From Sporomusa silvacetica DSM 10669 (GTDB lineage: Bacteria; Bacillota; Negativicutes; Sporomusales; Sporomusaceae), in the NCBI RefSeq assembly GCF_002257705.1, contig NZ_LSLK01000092.1:25110-89109 (forward strand): a DNA stretch of 64,000 nucleotides, written 5' to 3'. Shown here in pieces: positions 51,601-60,312 of this stretch; within the stretch, counting starts at the first letter, position 1; every line of letters starts with the position of its first letter. The position numbers and the translations under genes are program-made. The notes beneath the pieces were generated by a model. The model was not told the origin of the DNA, ran no database searches, and saw nothing but the letters and a program-made list of their open reading frames with translations.

Positions 51601-53874
51601 TTTCAATACATCCATGTTACGGTTAAAGGTAAACTGCTGTTGTGCTGTAGCTTGCTCTGCATAGTTTCAATACATCCATGTTACGGTTAAAGGTAAACTG
51701 CTGTTGTGCTGTAGCTTGCTCTGCATAGTTTCAATACATCCATGTTACGGTTAAAGGGAGAAGGAGACTTTGGAATCATAAGATGTTCTTAGTTTCAATA
51801 CATCCATGTTACGGTTAAAGTGGAGTTCATCTGCATGACCTACACAAGTATGACAAGTTTCAATACATCCATGTTACGGTTAAAGGCGTAAACCTGTAGC
51901 AAGACCAAGAGTAATCAAAGTTTCAATACATCCATGTTACGGTTAAAGCCAGTTGCCAGTGAGGACGACGCCGCATTATGGGGTTTCAATACATCCATGT
52001 TACGGTTAAAGCCGGTTTCCCGGCTCAGTCTGTATTACTGTTCTCGAGTTTCAATACATCCATGTTACGGTTAAAGTCGTTGTCCCATGCAACTTGAATT
52101 TACCACACTTGAGTTTCAATACATCCATGTTACGGTTAAAGCTGAATCAATTTCTACAGTCCCCTCCATTTTGGAAAGTTTCAATACATCCATGTTACGG
52201 TTAAAGATATCTGCCTTGAGATAACCTACGCCTGTAGCAGTGTTTCAATACATCCATGTTACGGTTAAAGGCGGGACAATAGTTTTTATAATTGCGTTTG
52301 TCATGTTTCAATACATCCATGTTACGGTTAAAGGTGGGATCGTACTTGAAGCCATCGCATGCATGTGCAGTTTCAATACATCCATGTTACGGTTAAAGGC
52401 CAGTAGTTGGTATAGCTTGATCATAGGTTATCGGTTTCAATACATCCATGTTACGGTTAAAGGCAGTGGGCCAGGGATTTACAACACGCTTGCACAAGTT
52501 TCAATACATCCATGTTACGGTTAAAGAAAAATACGCCCGGTGCTGACCGAGGATGAATTTATGTTTCAATACATCCATGTTACGGTTAAAGATGTACCAA
52601 ACGTAGGGCGACCATCGTCAAAACCTTGTTTCAATACATCCATGTTACGGTTAAAGAAGACGTGCTTCTGCGTTCTTGGCCTTTGTTTGGAGGTTTCAAT
52701 ACATCCATGTTACGGTTAAAGAGGAGTTCCTGTTCTTTTCTTATGCCGGACAGTTGTGTTTCAATACATCCATGTTACGGTTAAAGGAATGTTTTGGTAC
52801 TTTTCCAGTGTTGCGACTCTTGTTTCAATACATCCATGTTACGGTTAAAGGTGCCGGGATTTCTTAGCTTTAGTTCTGGATACTCGTTTCAATACATCCA
52901 TGTTACGGTTAAAGGCCATTGTATGCCAAAGTTTACTGAGTCTTTACCCTGTTTCAATACATCCATGTTACGGTTAAAGGGCTTCTGCCAATTTAATTCG
53001 TTCGCTGTAGTTAAGTTTCAATACATCCATGTTACGGTTAAAGATAGCAAAAACGAAACAGAAAATAAGTTTATTCAGGTTTCAATACATCCATGTTACG
53101 GTTAAAGATCACTGTTACATATAGCAAAGGAGGCGAACAACTGTTTCAATACATCCATGTTACGGTTAAAGGAAACCAGAGCGCAATGATTACGAACTTG
53201 GCTGGGAGTTTCAATACATCCATGTTACGGTTAAAGGAGATGGCAAGGTGCTACTTAAAACAGTCTCCCGCGTTTCAATACATCCATGTTACGGTTAAAG
53301 AAATAGATTTCGTTGCCAGGTAAGCAGTTTAATCTTGTTTCAATACATCCATGTTACGGTTAAAGAGAACGGGAGAATATACGACAGGTCAAGATTGTTT
53401 GTTTCAATACATCCATGTTACGGTTAAAGTTGCGCCCCGGGCGCTTTGCTATTAGCTAACGACGTTTCAATACATCCATGTTACGGTTAAAGTTTGCTAT
53501 CCCAAGTTCTTTCCCAAGAGATTCAAAGTTTCAATACATCCATGTTACGGTTAAAGGTGGTGAAAACAATATTGATATCGAGGATTATATGTTTCAATAC
53601 ATCCATGTTACGGTTAAAGGGAGTATGCCTCATGGAGAGCGCAGCAGGCTCCAGGTTTCAATACATCCATGTTACGGTTAAAGTCAGTAGAAGATTTTTA
53701 TGAAAAGCTAGAAACGGTGTTTCAATACATCCATGTTACGGTTAAAGGCGTATATGCCGACATGGGTTATTCCCTTGTATGCCGTTTCAATACATCCATG
53801 TTACGGTTAAAGGATCTTGCATATATGGCCTCCCGGCGCTATCGTCTGTTTCAATACATCCATGTTACGGTTAA
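48700..53874 (-). CRISPR. Type I-B CRISPR array, 81 repeats and 80 spacers
   Basis: A 29-base repeat recurs 81 times by hand count, with spacers mostly 34-37 bases (average pitch about 64 bases). Read on the minus strand the repeat starts CTTTAACCGTAACATGG and ends ATTGAAAC, the classic type I 8-base crRNA handle. The array is therefore transcribed on the minus strand from the cas2 side. The distal repeat (48700-48728, GTATC for GTTTC) is the only one seen to deviate. Spacers at 51629-51663 and 51693-51727 are identical. The uniform repeats indicate an active system. Confidence 0.98.
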
Positions 53875-54056
53875 AGGCTAGTAAAATCAAGCTTTGCAAA
53901 AATACCTATAGCTATACAATACAATGTTTACAAGGGTTTAGCAATATTTTTCCAACCGGCGAGCAACATTTAGGCACTTGCCCCAAAATTGCTCTTCATT
54001 CCTTATATCTCTTGGGCGCAAGCCTCGCCTAGAGATTATGCCGGTTGGGAAAATTA
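53875..54056 (-). promoter_or_regulatory. CRISPR leader with promoter
   Basis: This 182-base A/T-rich gap between cas2 and the array is the leader. The minus strand has TTGTAA (53933-53928), 17 bases, then TATAGG (53910-53905), placing the start about 24 bases before the first repeat. Further upstream an inverted repeat TTTTCCCAACCGGC (54054-54040) and GCCGGTTGGAAAAA (53960-53946) spans about 100 bases. New spacers would enter at 53846-53874. Confidence 0.8.
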
Positions 54057-54338
54057 TTACAGTAACATTGATTCTTGATCATGGAGACGAACTCCAATAA
54101 CTTCTTCATCAAATACATAATCACCGGTCATTTTAAAAAGAGCTACAAAATCAACTTTTTTATCAATGACTTTTTGAAGTTCACTTCGAAGTTTAATTAA
54201 GTTTGCAGGAGTAATTTCGCCGCGAAAAACCGACTTTTGGAAAGGAACCAAATACTTCTTACATATCTTAAACACTTTTCCTACACGCTTCTCACCAATA
54301 TCATAGACAAGAATAACATAATTATAATTTTTTGCCAT
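54057..54338 (-). CDS. cas2: CRISPR-associated protein Cas2
   Basis: 93 residues from ATG 54338 behind GGAGG (a longer frame to 54398 runs into cas1). The ferredoxin-like fold opens with NYVILVYDIGEKRVGKVFK, where the Asp at residue 13 is conserved, followed by SVFRGEITPANL. It is the structural partner of Cas1 in the integration complex. It is the last gene of the cas operon, facing the leader. Confidence 0.96.
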   Translation of the reverse strand: MAKNYNYVILVYDIGEKRVGKVFKICKKYLVPFQKSVFRGEITPANLIKLRSELQKVIDKKVDFVALFKMTGDYVFDEEVIGVRLHDQESMLL

Positions 54339-54345
54339 AATATGC

Positions 54346-55356
54346 TTACCTCCGGTCTTTTTCCAGAAAAGGTGTAAATGGAGTTCCCTCAACAACATGC
54401 TTTTTCAGCTTGTAAGCATCATATTTGATCGCAGTCAGATAGCTTATTTTTCGCTTCATCGTGCCATGCTCAAATACCTGTTGTAAGCGTTCTTCCATGG
54501 CGGTAATGAATACATCACGTCCCGGCTCGTTTAATAAGCAGTAATTATATTTCTTGTCAAAGTGCTTACTGACCTGAATTCTTCGATTGTTAACAACTTC
54601 AAAAATAGTACGAAAAACAATCAATGGTTTGAATGCTTCTGACAAATCCAGGCTCAACGAGAAGCGGCGGTCACTGGGCTCGTGCAGAAAGCTGATCGTC
54701 TGATCCAAATGCGTATGATAGATTTGCGATATCGTTTTTGTATACAGGATTGTGTTACCGAAACTGACCAGTGCATTGATGGGATTGTCAGGAGGCCGCT
54801 TCACTCTGCGATTCATCACAAAGTCCTCAGGCAAAACCAATTGAAAAGTTTCATAAAAGCGCCGCCAGATTTCACCCTCTAAACTTAGCAGGGTAGGAAC
54901 TTTTTTTATTTTAGGCAATAAATCAGGCACGTCATTTTTTAGCCAATCCAAATAGGGTTTGATTTCTTTATTGCCATGCTTGAAGTAATGGTACAGTACC
55001 TCGTGAATGTTGGCCGCAATCGCCCCAACGAAGGCAACTGCGATCGGCAGGCGATTTTCCAAACAAGCCTTTGCCTGCAAGAGCATCACTTTACCACTCA
55101 CCCGAGCCTCTTTGGGATAGAAAGTACCGCGGAATTGTCCATAATAATCGAAAAAGTGAACTGTAATATTTGCCATTGATAAAAAGGTAAACAGCTTGCT
55201 ATTCAAGGATATTTCATTTAGTAAATAAAGCTCTTTCAGCCCATTTATCGGAATGTGCGTAATACCATTTTCATTGCGAAATGTTAGTGAATTGTCTTCA
55301 CGCCCTAAGGTTCCCGGCGTGCGTATATAGCGCGTAGTCGGAGCTGACTTTGACAA
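54346..55356 (-). CDS. cas1: CRISPR-associated integrase Cas1
   Basis: 336 residues, type I-B form. Catalytic residues are visible: Glu160 in LLSLEGEIWRRFYE, His225 in ISFLHEPSDRR, and Asp237 in SLSLDLSEAFKPL. Cas1 with Cas2 integrates spacers at the leader end. It lies 7 bases upstream of cas2 and follows cas4. Confidence 0.97.
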   Translation of the reverse strand: MSKSAPTTRYIRTPGTLGREDNSLTFRNENGITHIPINGLKELYLLNEISLNSKLFTFLSMANITVHFFDYYGQFRGTFYPKEARVSGKVMLLQAKACLENRLPIAVAFVGAIAANIHEVLYHYFKHGNKEIKPYLDWLKNDVPDLLPKIKKVPTLLSLEGEIWRRFYETFQLVLPEDFVMNRRVKRPPDNPINALVSFGNTILYTKTISQIYHTHLDQTISFLHEPSDRRFSLSLDLSEAFKPLIVFRTIFEVVNNRRIQVSKHFDKKYNYCLLNEPGRDVFITAMEERLQQVFEHGTMKRKISYLTAIKYDAYKLKKHVVEGTPFTPFLEKDRR

Positions 55357-55368
55357 CCTTCATCCCTC

Positions 55369-55863
55369 CTAAATATAGCAATAAGCATAGTAAGCGCAGC
55401 GTTCACATTTCTTAGCATAGATCGCCGGCACCGGCTTATCTTGTTGTAAATACACTTCTATGTCGTTCAGCAGCCTAATTAATTCCAGTTCTGTACGATT
55501 GTCCAACTCCAGTTCAGCAGTTTTGTGCATTTGCTTGTTGCGCTCAATAAACTCCAGTCTCCCTTTACGTTCCAAGCCCTTTTGTTTGAGTATGTACAGA
55601 TAATACAGCGTCTGCCATTTTGTAGCCTCCACATCAGCATCCGATTTTTTCAACTCTACAACATACTCTTCAGTCATTTTATCAACTTTAATACCTTCAA
55701 TTTGAATCTCCGTATTAGTGCGTCCTTCGCTGCGGATTTCGTGTAATATGCGCCCGATACGCACATCTTCGCTATCATCTTCGAAATTCATCTTATGAGC
55801 AAAAAGCCAGCATTGCCGCTTGCAATGGATATAGTAATTAACAATGGTGCCTGTTATTCTCAT
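55369..55863 (-). CDS. cas4: CRISPR-associated exonuclease Cas4
   Basis: 164 residues. Fe-S cluster cysteines are in place: Cys14 and Cys18 near the N-terminus (HCKRQCW) and CERCAYYAYC at the C-terminus. The PD-(D/E)XK nuclease core has GRILHEIRSE, IEGIKVDKM and YVVELKKSD. Cas4 selects and trims prespacers according to PAM. Its ATG overlaps the cas3 stop by four bases. Confidence 0.95.
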   Translation of the reverse strand: MRITGTIVNYYIHCKRQCWLFAHKMNFEDDSEDVRIGRILHEIRSEGRTNTEIQIEGIKVDKMTEEYVVELKKSDADVEATKWQTLYYLYILKQKGLERKGRLEFIERNKQMHKTAELELDNRTELELIRLLNDIEVYLQQDKPVPAIYAKKCERCAYYAYCYI

Positions 55864-58502
55864 AAGAGCAGTGACATCCCCTCATCTGTATAAGCTTGAC
55901 GGTTAAACTTCTTCGCCCCTGTATTTTGATCCAACTCCATGAAACGTTCACCATTCGGTACATAATATAGCGACCCGACCACCTCAGTATAGTTTTGCGG
56001 AATTGTTTGTTTAAAACTATGTTGAATCCCATAATTGAAAGTAAAATAAGCCATCTTTTCTTTGATTTGTGAGAGTTTCACTATCCGCGTTGCATATTCC
56101 ATTTTCTTATCTGCCAAAAGAGACTTAAATTCTTCCCAAACTTGCGCCCCATCCAGTTGTTCTACCTCGCCGTCCCTATTTTTACAGGTCACCTCATGAG
56201 CAATAAACAGGGTATATTGTTTTTCAGTAATTAACTGCATGGTCTTCTCTACGTCTTTGAACTGCAATTGTTGAACACTGGCGGTAAAATAGGACCAATT
56301 TTTCGGATTGGCTTTTTGCCGTTCCGCATTGATCTTTTTCATTATCAATTGATAAAAGCCCCTAAAGTCCTTCTCCTGCAACAGCAGTTGACATGCCTCG
56401 TCTTGCAGATCATATGCCGTACGCTGGTCGTCGCGATAGATCATCGTTGTTTTAACCATATTAAAAAAGTAAGCGTGGCAATCCGGACGCAGACAGGAAC
56501 GATTGATCCGCCCCAAAAACTGTTCTTCGCTGTCAATCATGGAAATATCCTTAAAGCCAATATCCATATCGATATCAACGCCCGCTTCAATTACCTGAGT
56601 GGCCACAACGATGGCATCAGGCCGACAAAAATTGTCTTTTTCATCCTTGCCAAGCTGTTGTAAAACTTCTTTTCGCAATAAATTACTGTCATCACCTGTC
56701 AGTTCAAATAAGGGAATGTCCAGCTTCGCTGACTGCAGGCACCGATAAAAACTTCGCGCAGCACCCTTCGTAATAAATTCAATCAATAAGCGGGTAGATT
56801 TTCCCTGCGCCTGCCGAGTTTTGAGTTTTTGAAGTACTTCGGCGAGCAAGTCCTCTTCCGTTATGACTTTCTTATCGAGAAGTTCAAAATGCAGCTGCAC
56901 CCGATTGCGAAATAATGGGTTTTGAAAATATTGTTCACGCTCAGTAACTAGAGAACATGTATCGCTTTCTCCCGCTACTAACGAATCCCAATTAGGCAAA
57001 GTGGCTGACATGATAATTATTTTCATATTCAACAGCTTGGCAAAGGACTGTAAAAAATAAATGATTTCTTTCCAGATTGCATTTTTATAGCTTTGGATCT
57101 CATCTAAAATAACAACACTGTTGCACAAATGAGTAAAAGCCAAATTTGACTCTCTTCCCAGCCCAAACAGATAATTAAAAAAGTTAACATGAGAAGTCAG
57201 CATCACAGGATATTGCAGCATTTGCCGCTGCAGCAATACTGACTTGTAGTCAAATTCCGGCTCTGTTTCTCCATTGCCGGTTTCAGCAGCCTCTTCCTTT
57301 TTGCTTATGATAGGTGTTATTGAATTGATTACAGGCATGGGGTATTGGTTGCGCAGTTCATCAGGAAAAATCTTATCTAAGGTCAGCTTAGTCTGCTCAA
57401 TCAATGCGTTAAAGGGAAACACATAGATTAACTTATTAAGCCTTAATTCACTGTTTAGCAATTTTAATCCTAAATTAATCGACATATACGTCTTGCCGGA
57501 GCCTGTAGGTGCCTCCAGATAATATAACTGCTTATCCATATTGCGCAGCAACTCTTTTTCTGTATCTAAAAACAAAGCTGACCGCAATCTGTTAATAGGA
57601 CTAAGCGTTGTGTTCTGCGGATTATTGCGTAACTCTTGTACACCACGATAGATTTCTGTATTTTGAAAGGTCTCAAGCACAGGCCGAAGTTCTTGCTTCT
57701 TACTAAAATACTGAAACTCCAGACTTTTTTCTGTGTCATAGGCATAGGTAGCATAAAAATCACAGGCTGCCATAGTGGAATATAACAATTTCGCTAAAAC
57801 ATAAAAAGGAAAAGGTGAATGTGTATCAGTAAAGCGTTGATATCTGCTCTTCAACATCTCTGCAATGATTTCTCTAGAGCACAGCCTCTCTTTATACCGG
57901 TAGTAATGTACATAGCCAGGATAGCGCTGAATTTTTTTCTGCAACAACTGCAGCTGTTTTTCAAAACTGGTTTCTTCACCATCCGGTTCTTCTATATTCG
58001 CCAGATACGTATGGTGCCGCGAAATAACATAAGCAAATACGTATAGCACTTGCTTCATAAAACTGCCCACCGACGAATTAGCCCCGGGGAACTCAACTGT
58101 ATCAAGCTCGGTAAGATAAATATCCAGGTACAACAGCGCAGATAGGAGTGCGTGAGTAGAATCCCCTGGCAGGGATAGCTTTTCTATTTGCTGATTACAC
58201 ATTTTTTTCTTTTGAAAGACGGGATTGATTTTACCCAAATCGTGCAGATATATTGCTTGCCTAAAACATTTGGCAACCCAATACTGAGTCGCAAGAGTCA
58301 GCGGCTCATCCTGCACGGTCAGGTTTGCTACAGTTCTTTGAATAGCTGCCGCTAACCCGTTGTGCTCCGAAAGCTTATCCACATAGTGAAGCACTAAATC
58401 AGAATGCTCGACAAGTGATTCCGGTTCTTTTCCGGTTCCCTTCTTCGCCGTGTGAGCCAATAATATCTCAGTGCCGTCAATCAGATAGTCTCCGATTCCC
58501 AT
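55860..58502 (-). CDS. cas3: CRISPR-associated helicase-nuclease Cas3
   Basis: 880 residues from ATG 58502 behind AAGGAG; a longer frame to 58619 overlaps cas5. The N-terminal HD nuclease has His33 (LVEHSDLVLHY) and His87-Asp88 (YLHDLGKINPVFQ). The SF2 helicase has LEAPTGSGKTYMS, VVILDEIQSYK, IIMSATLP and VATQVIEAGVDIDMD. It degrades DNA recruited by Cascade. HD and helicase are fused in one protein with all motifs intact, so interference is likely functional. Confidence 0.96.
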   Translation of the reverse strand: MGIGDYLIDGTEILLAHTAKKGTGKEPESLVEHSDLVLHYVDKLSEHNGLAAAIQRTVANLTVQDEPLTLATQYWVAKCFRQAIYLHDLGKINPVFQKKKMCNQQIEKLSLPGDSTHALLSALLYLDIYLTELDTVEFPGANSSVGSFMKQVLYVFAYVISRHHTYLANIEEPDGEETSFEKQLQLLQKKIQRYPGYVHYYRYKERLCSREIIAEMLKSRYQRFTDTHSPFPFYVLAKLLYSTMAACDFYATYAYDTEKSLEFQYFSKKQELRPVLETFQNTEIYRGVQELRNNPQNTTLSPINRLRSALFLDTEKELLRNMDKQLYYLEAPTGSGKTYMSINLGLKLLNSELRLNKLIYVFPFNALIEQTKLTLDKIFPDELRNQYPMPVINSITPIISKKEEAAETGNGETEPEFDYKSVLLQRQMLQYPVMLTSHVNFFNYLFGLGRESNLAFTHLCNSVVILDEIQSYKNAIWKEIIYFLQSFAKLLNMKIIIMSATLPNWDSLVAGESDTCSLVTEREQYFQNPLFRNRVQLHFELLDKKVITEEDLLAEVLQKLKTRQAQGKSTRLLIEFITKGAARSFYRCLQSAKLDIPLFELTGDDSNLLRKEVLQQLGKDEKDNFCRPDAIVVATQVIEAGVDIDMDIGFKDISMIDSEEQFLGRINRSCLRPDCHAYFFNMVKTTMIYRDDQRTAYDLQDEACQLLLQEKDFRGFYQLIMKKINAERQKANPKNWSYFTASVQQLQFKDVEKTMQLITEKQYTLFIAHEVTCKNRDGEVEQLDGAQVWEEFKSLLADKKMEYATRIVKLSQIKEKMAYFTFNYGIQHSFKQTIPQNYTEVVGSLYYVPNGERFMELDQNTGAKKFNRQAYTDEGMSLLL

Positions 58503-58560
58503 AGAAGAAAAACTCCTTTCTAAAGTAATATCCGGGATGGCATTACATCCCGGATAACTG

Positions 58561-59358
58561 TTAGATAAAATACAATACGCGCTCCCCATCACAATACAAA
58601 TTGCGATAATCGTCTTCACTCATGGAAGCTTGATCAATCTCATGATTGGTTACTACCAGGGGATGGAAAACATACCCGTTGTTTTCTGCATTAAGTGCAA
58701 CAGGCATAAATTCTTTGAAAAAGCTTTTGCCTTGCCCAGGCTTAATTTTTCCTCTCGCCTTATAAGAAAGAGTGTCACTGCGATGCAGTGAGTCAATAAA
58801 CTCCACCTGCTCAACCTGACTAACCTCTACCAGCGCCGGATTAGTTATTGCTGCCGGGTGATCGTTTTTTCCCAGATACGGCATATATACACTTTGCGAA
58901 TGGAGTAAGGATTTCGCTAACTTCTCAAAAACACCGGCTTCCAACCCATCATCATCTGCCACATAAATTGTCCAATGTGGTTTTTCCAACCATTGTTCCC
59001 GTACATTTAGAACTTTACCTTCTTCCTGACTGGCGTAACCGACCGTGTTATTGAAAATCTGAAGCTTTTTAGCAAAATATCCGCGATCGCCATGGGGTAT
59101 GATACTGACCCTGGCCTGCTGAAATACTTCGTAAAATTCGGGAAACACTTGAACTTCTTTTGCCTTTTTGCGATTAGTAGTCAACGGATAATTAACATCA
59201 TATTGCTGCATATAACCACCATGACCGAGTATTGCCCCAAGCATCCCGAACAAGGCTATTTTATGAATATGGCTATACGTAAAATAGGCATAACTATTGA
59301 CGTCTGGTTTCTTAAAAAATGCCGTTTCGCCTTTTAATTCAAACCGAAGTGCACGCAT
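58561..59358 (-). CDS. cas5: CRISPR-associated protein Cas5 (type I-B)
   Basis: 265 residues. The N-terminal ALRFELKGETAFFKKPDVNSYAYF and IHKIALFGMLGAILG match Cas5 of the Hmari/I-B group. It caps the 5' handle of the crRNA in Cascade. The ATG follows the cas7 stop after two bases and is translationally linked. Confidence 0.92.
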   Translation of the reverse strand: MRALRFELKGETAFFKKPDVNSYAYFTYSHIHKIALFGMLGAILGHGGYMQQYDVNYPLTTNRKKAKEVQVFPEFYEVFQQARVSIIPHGDRGYFAKKLQIFNNTVGYASQEEGKVLNVREQWLEKPHWTIYVADDDGLEAGVFEKLAKSLLHSQSVYMPYLGKNDHPAAITNPALVEVSQVEQVEFIDSLHRSDTLSYKARGKIKPGQGKSFFKEFMPVALNAENNGYVFHPLVVTNHEIDQASMSEDDYRNLYCDGERVLYFI

Positions 59359-59360
59359 GG

Positions 59361-60311
59361 TTACAGCGCCGCCCTCGTAATAATATTGTAACGCTTGAGG
59401 CCGTCAAGCTCTAAACGGACTTCTGCTGCATAAGGATTGATGTAGAGTTCAATTTGTTCAACCTGCTCCTGAATGCCTGCCACCATCGTGGCAATTGCCG
59501 ACAGATCATAAATTGTTTTATTCTCTTTCTTATATACCGTAACGTAAGGGTCTAGATTAGGCAGATAGGCTAGTGCATTCTCCTTTAATACAATAAACAG
59601 ACTAAAAGCATTTTCGCTGCCGGACTTACTGTTTGTCTGTAGGGCAGTGGCCCCAAGCAAAGCGCCCTCTTTGAAGGCGGCATAAGCTTCCTGTGTATAG
59701 CCTTGAAACTCATCTAAACCTGGCAACCCAATATAACTTTCATAATGATTCGGATTTACTGTAAAAGGATAAATATAATGCGCTTCATCTACCATGATTT
59801 TCTTGCCAATAGAAGTGGCATCATTTTCTTGACTCTTCTCATTGGAGTTGCGAAAAGGGGATAAGATATCCTGTACTTCTACATTGGTCTCATCATACTT
59901 GTTGAAGCCTTGTCCAATTTGTACTGCACCGGTTAAACCAATGTTCTGTCCTTCAACCGCAAAAGTAGCTCCGAAGTTTATAACGTCAACGCATGCGAAT
60001 AATCGTTTCAATACAATCGTCGAATCTTTGGACACACTTTCACCAAACAATTGCTGATATCTCTCCTGTAAATCCCGGGGCTGCAGTTTTTCGCCTTCTT
60101 TGCCCTTCCCCAATTTGTAGGAACGAATATACAGCACTTTTTCTCCGTTCAATTCCCACAAACGCTTTATACTATATTTCAATGCTTTATCGCTGCCGAA
60201 AATATTCCCGTCACTCGTTGTCTTCGGTAATCCCGTAAAATCAGCATTCCAATTTGCCATCCTGCTGACAATACCGATTAAGCCAATAACACGCTGCTTC
60301 ATCTTCGTCAT
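59361..60311 (-). CDS. cas7: CRISPR-associated protein Cas7 (type I-B, Csh2-like)
   Basis: 316 residues from ATG 60311 behind GGGAGAGG. The N-terminal RVIGLIGIVSRMANWNADFTG, DGNIFGSDKALKYSIKRLW and the central VDVINFGATFAVEGQNIGLTG in part resemble Csh2. Cas7 forms the helical backbone of Cascade along the spacer part of crRNA. The frame extends upstream into cas8b but without a ribosome site. Confidence 0.93.
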   Translation of the reverse strand: MTKMKQRVIGLIGIVSRMANWNADFTGLPKTTSDGNIFGSDKALKYSIKRLWELNGEKVLYIRSYKLGKGKEGEKLQPRDLQERYQQLFGESVSKDSTIVLKRLFACVDVINFGATFAVEGQNIGLTGAVQIGQGFNKYDETNVEVQDILSPFRNSNEKSQENDATSIGKKIMVDEAHYIYPFTVNPNHYESYIGLPGLDEFQGYTQEAYAAFKEGALLGATALQTNSKSGSENAFSLFIVLKENALAYLPNLDPYVTVYKKENKTIYDLSAIATMVAGIQEQVEQIELYINPYAAEVRLELDGLKRYNIITRAAL

Positions 60312-60312
60312 C

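Noticed and set aside
49277..53881. Many plus-strand open frames with repeating FQYIHVTVK or FNTSMLRLK peptides
   Set aside because: They are translations of the CRISPR repeat in two frames; no ribosome sites, and the array is transcribed on the other strand.
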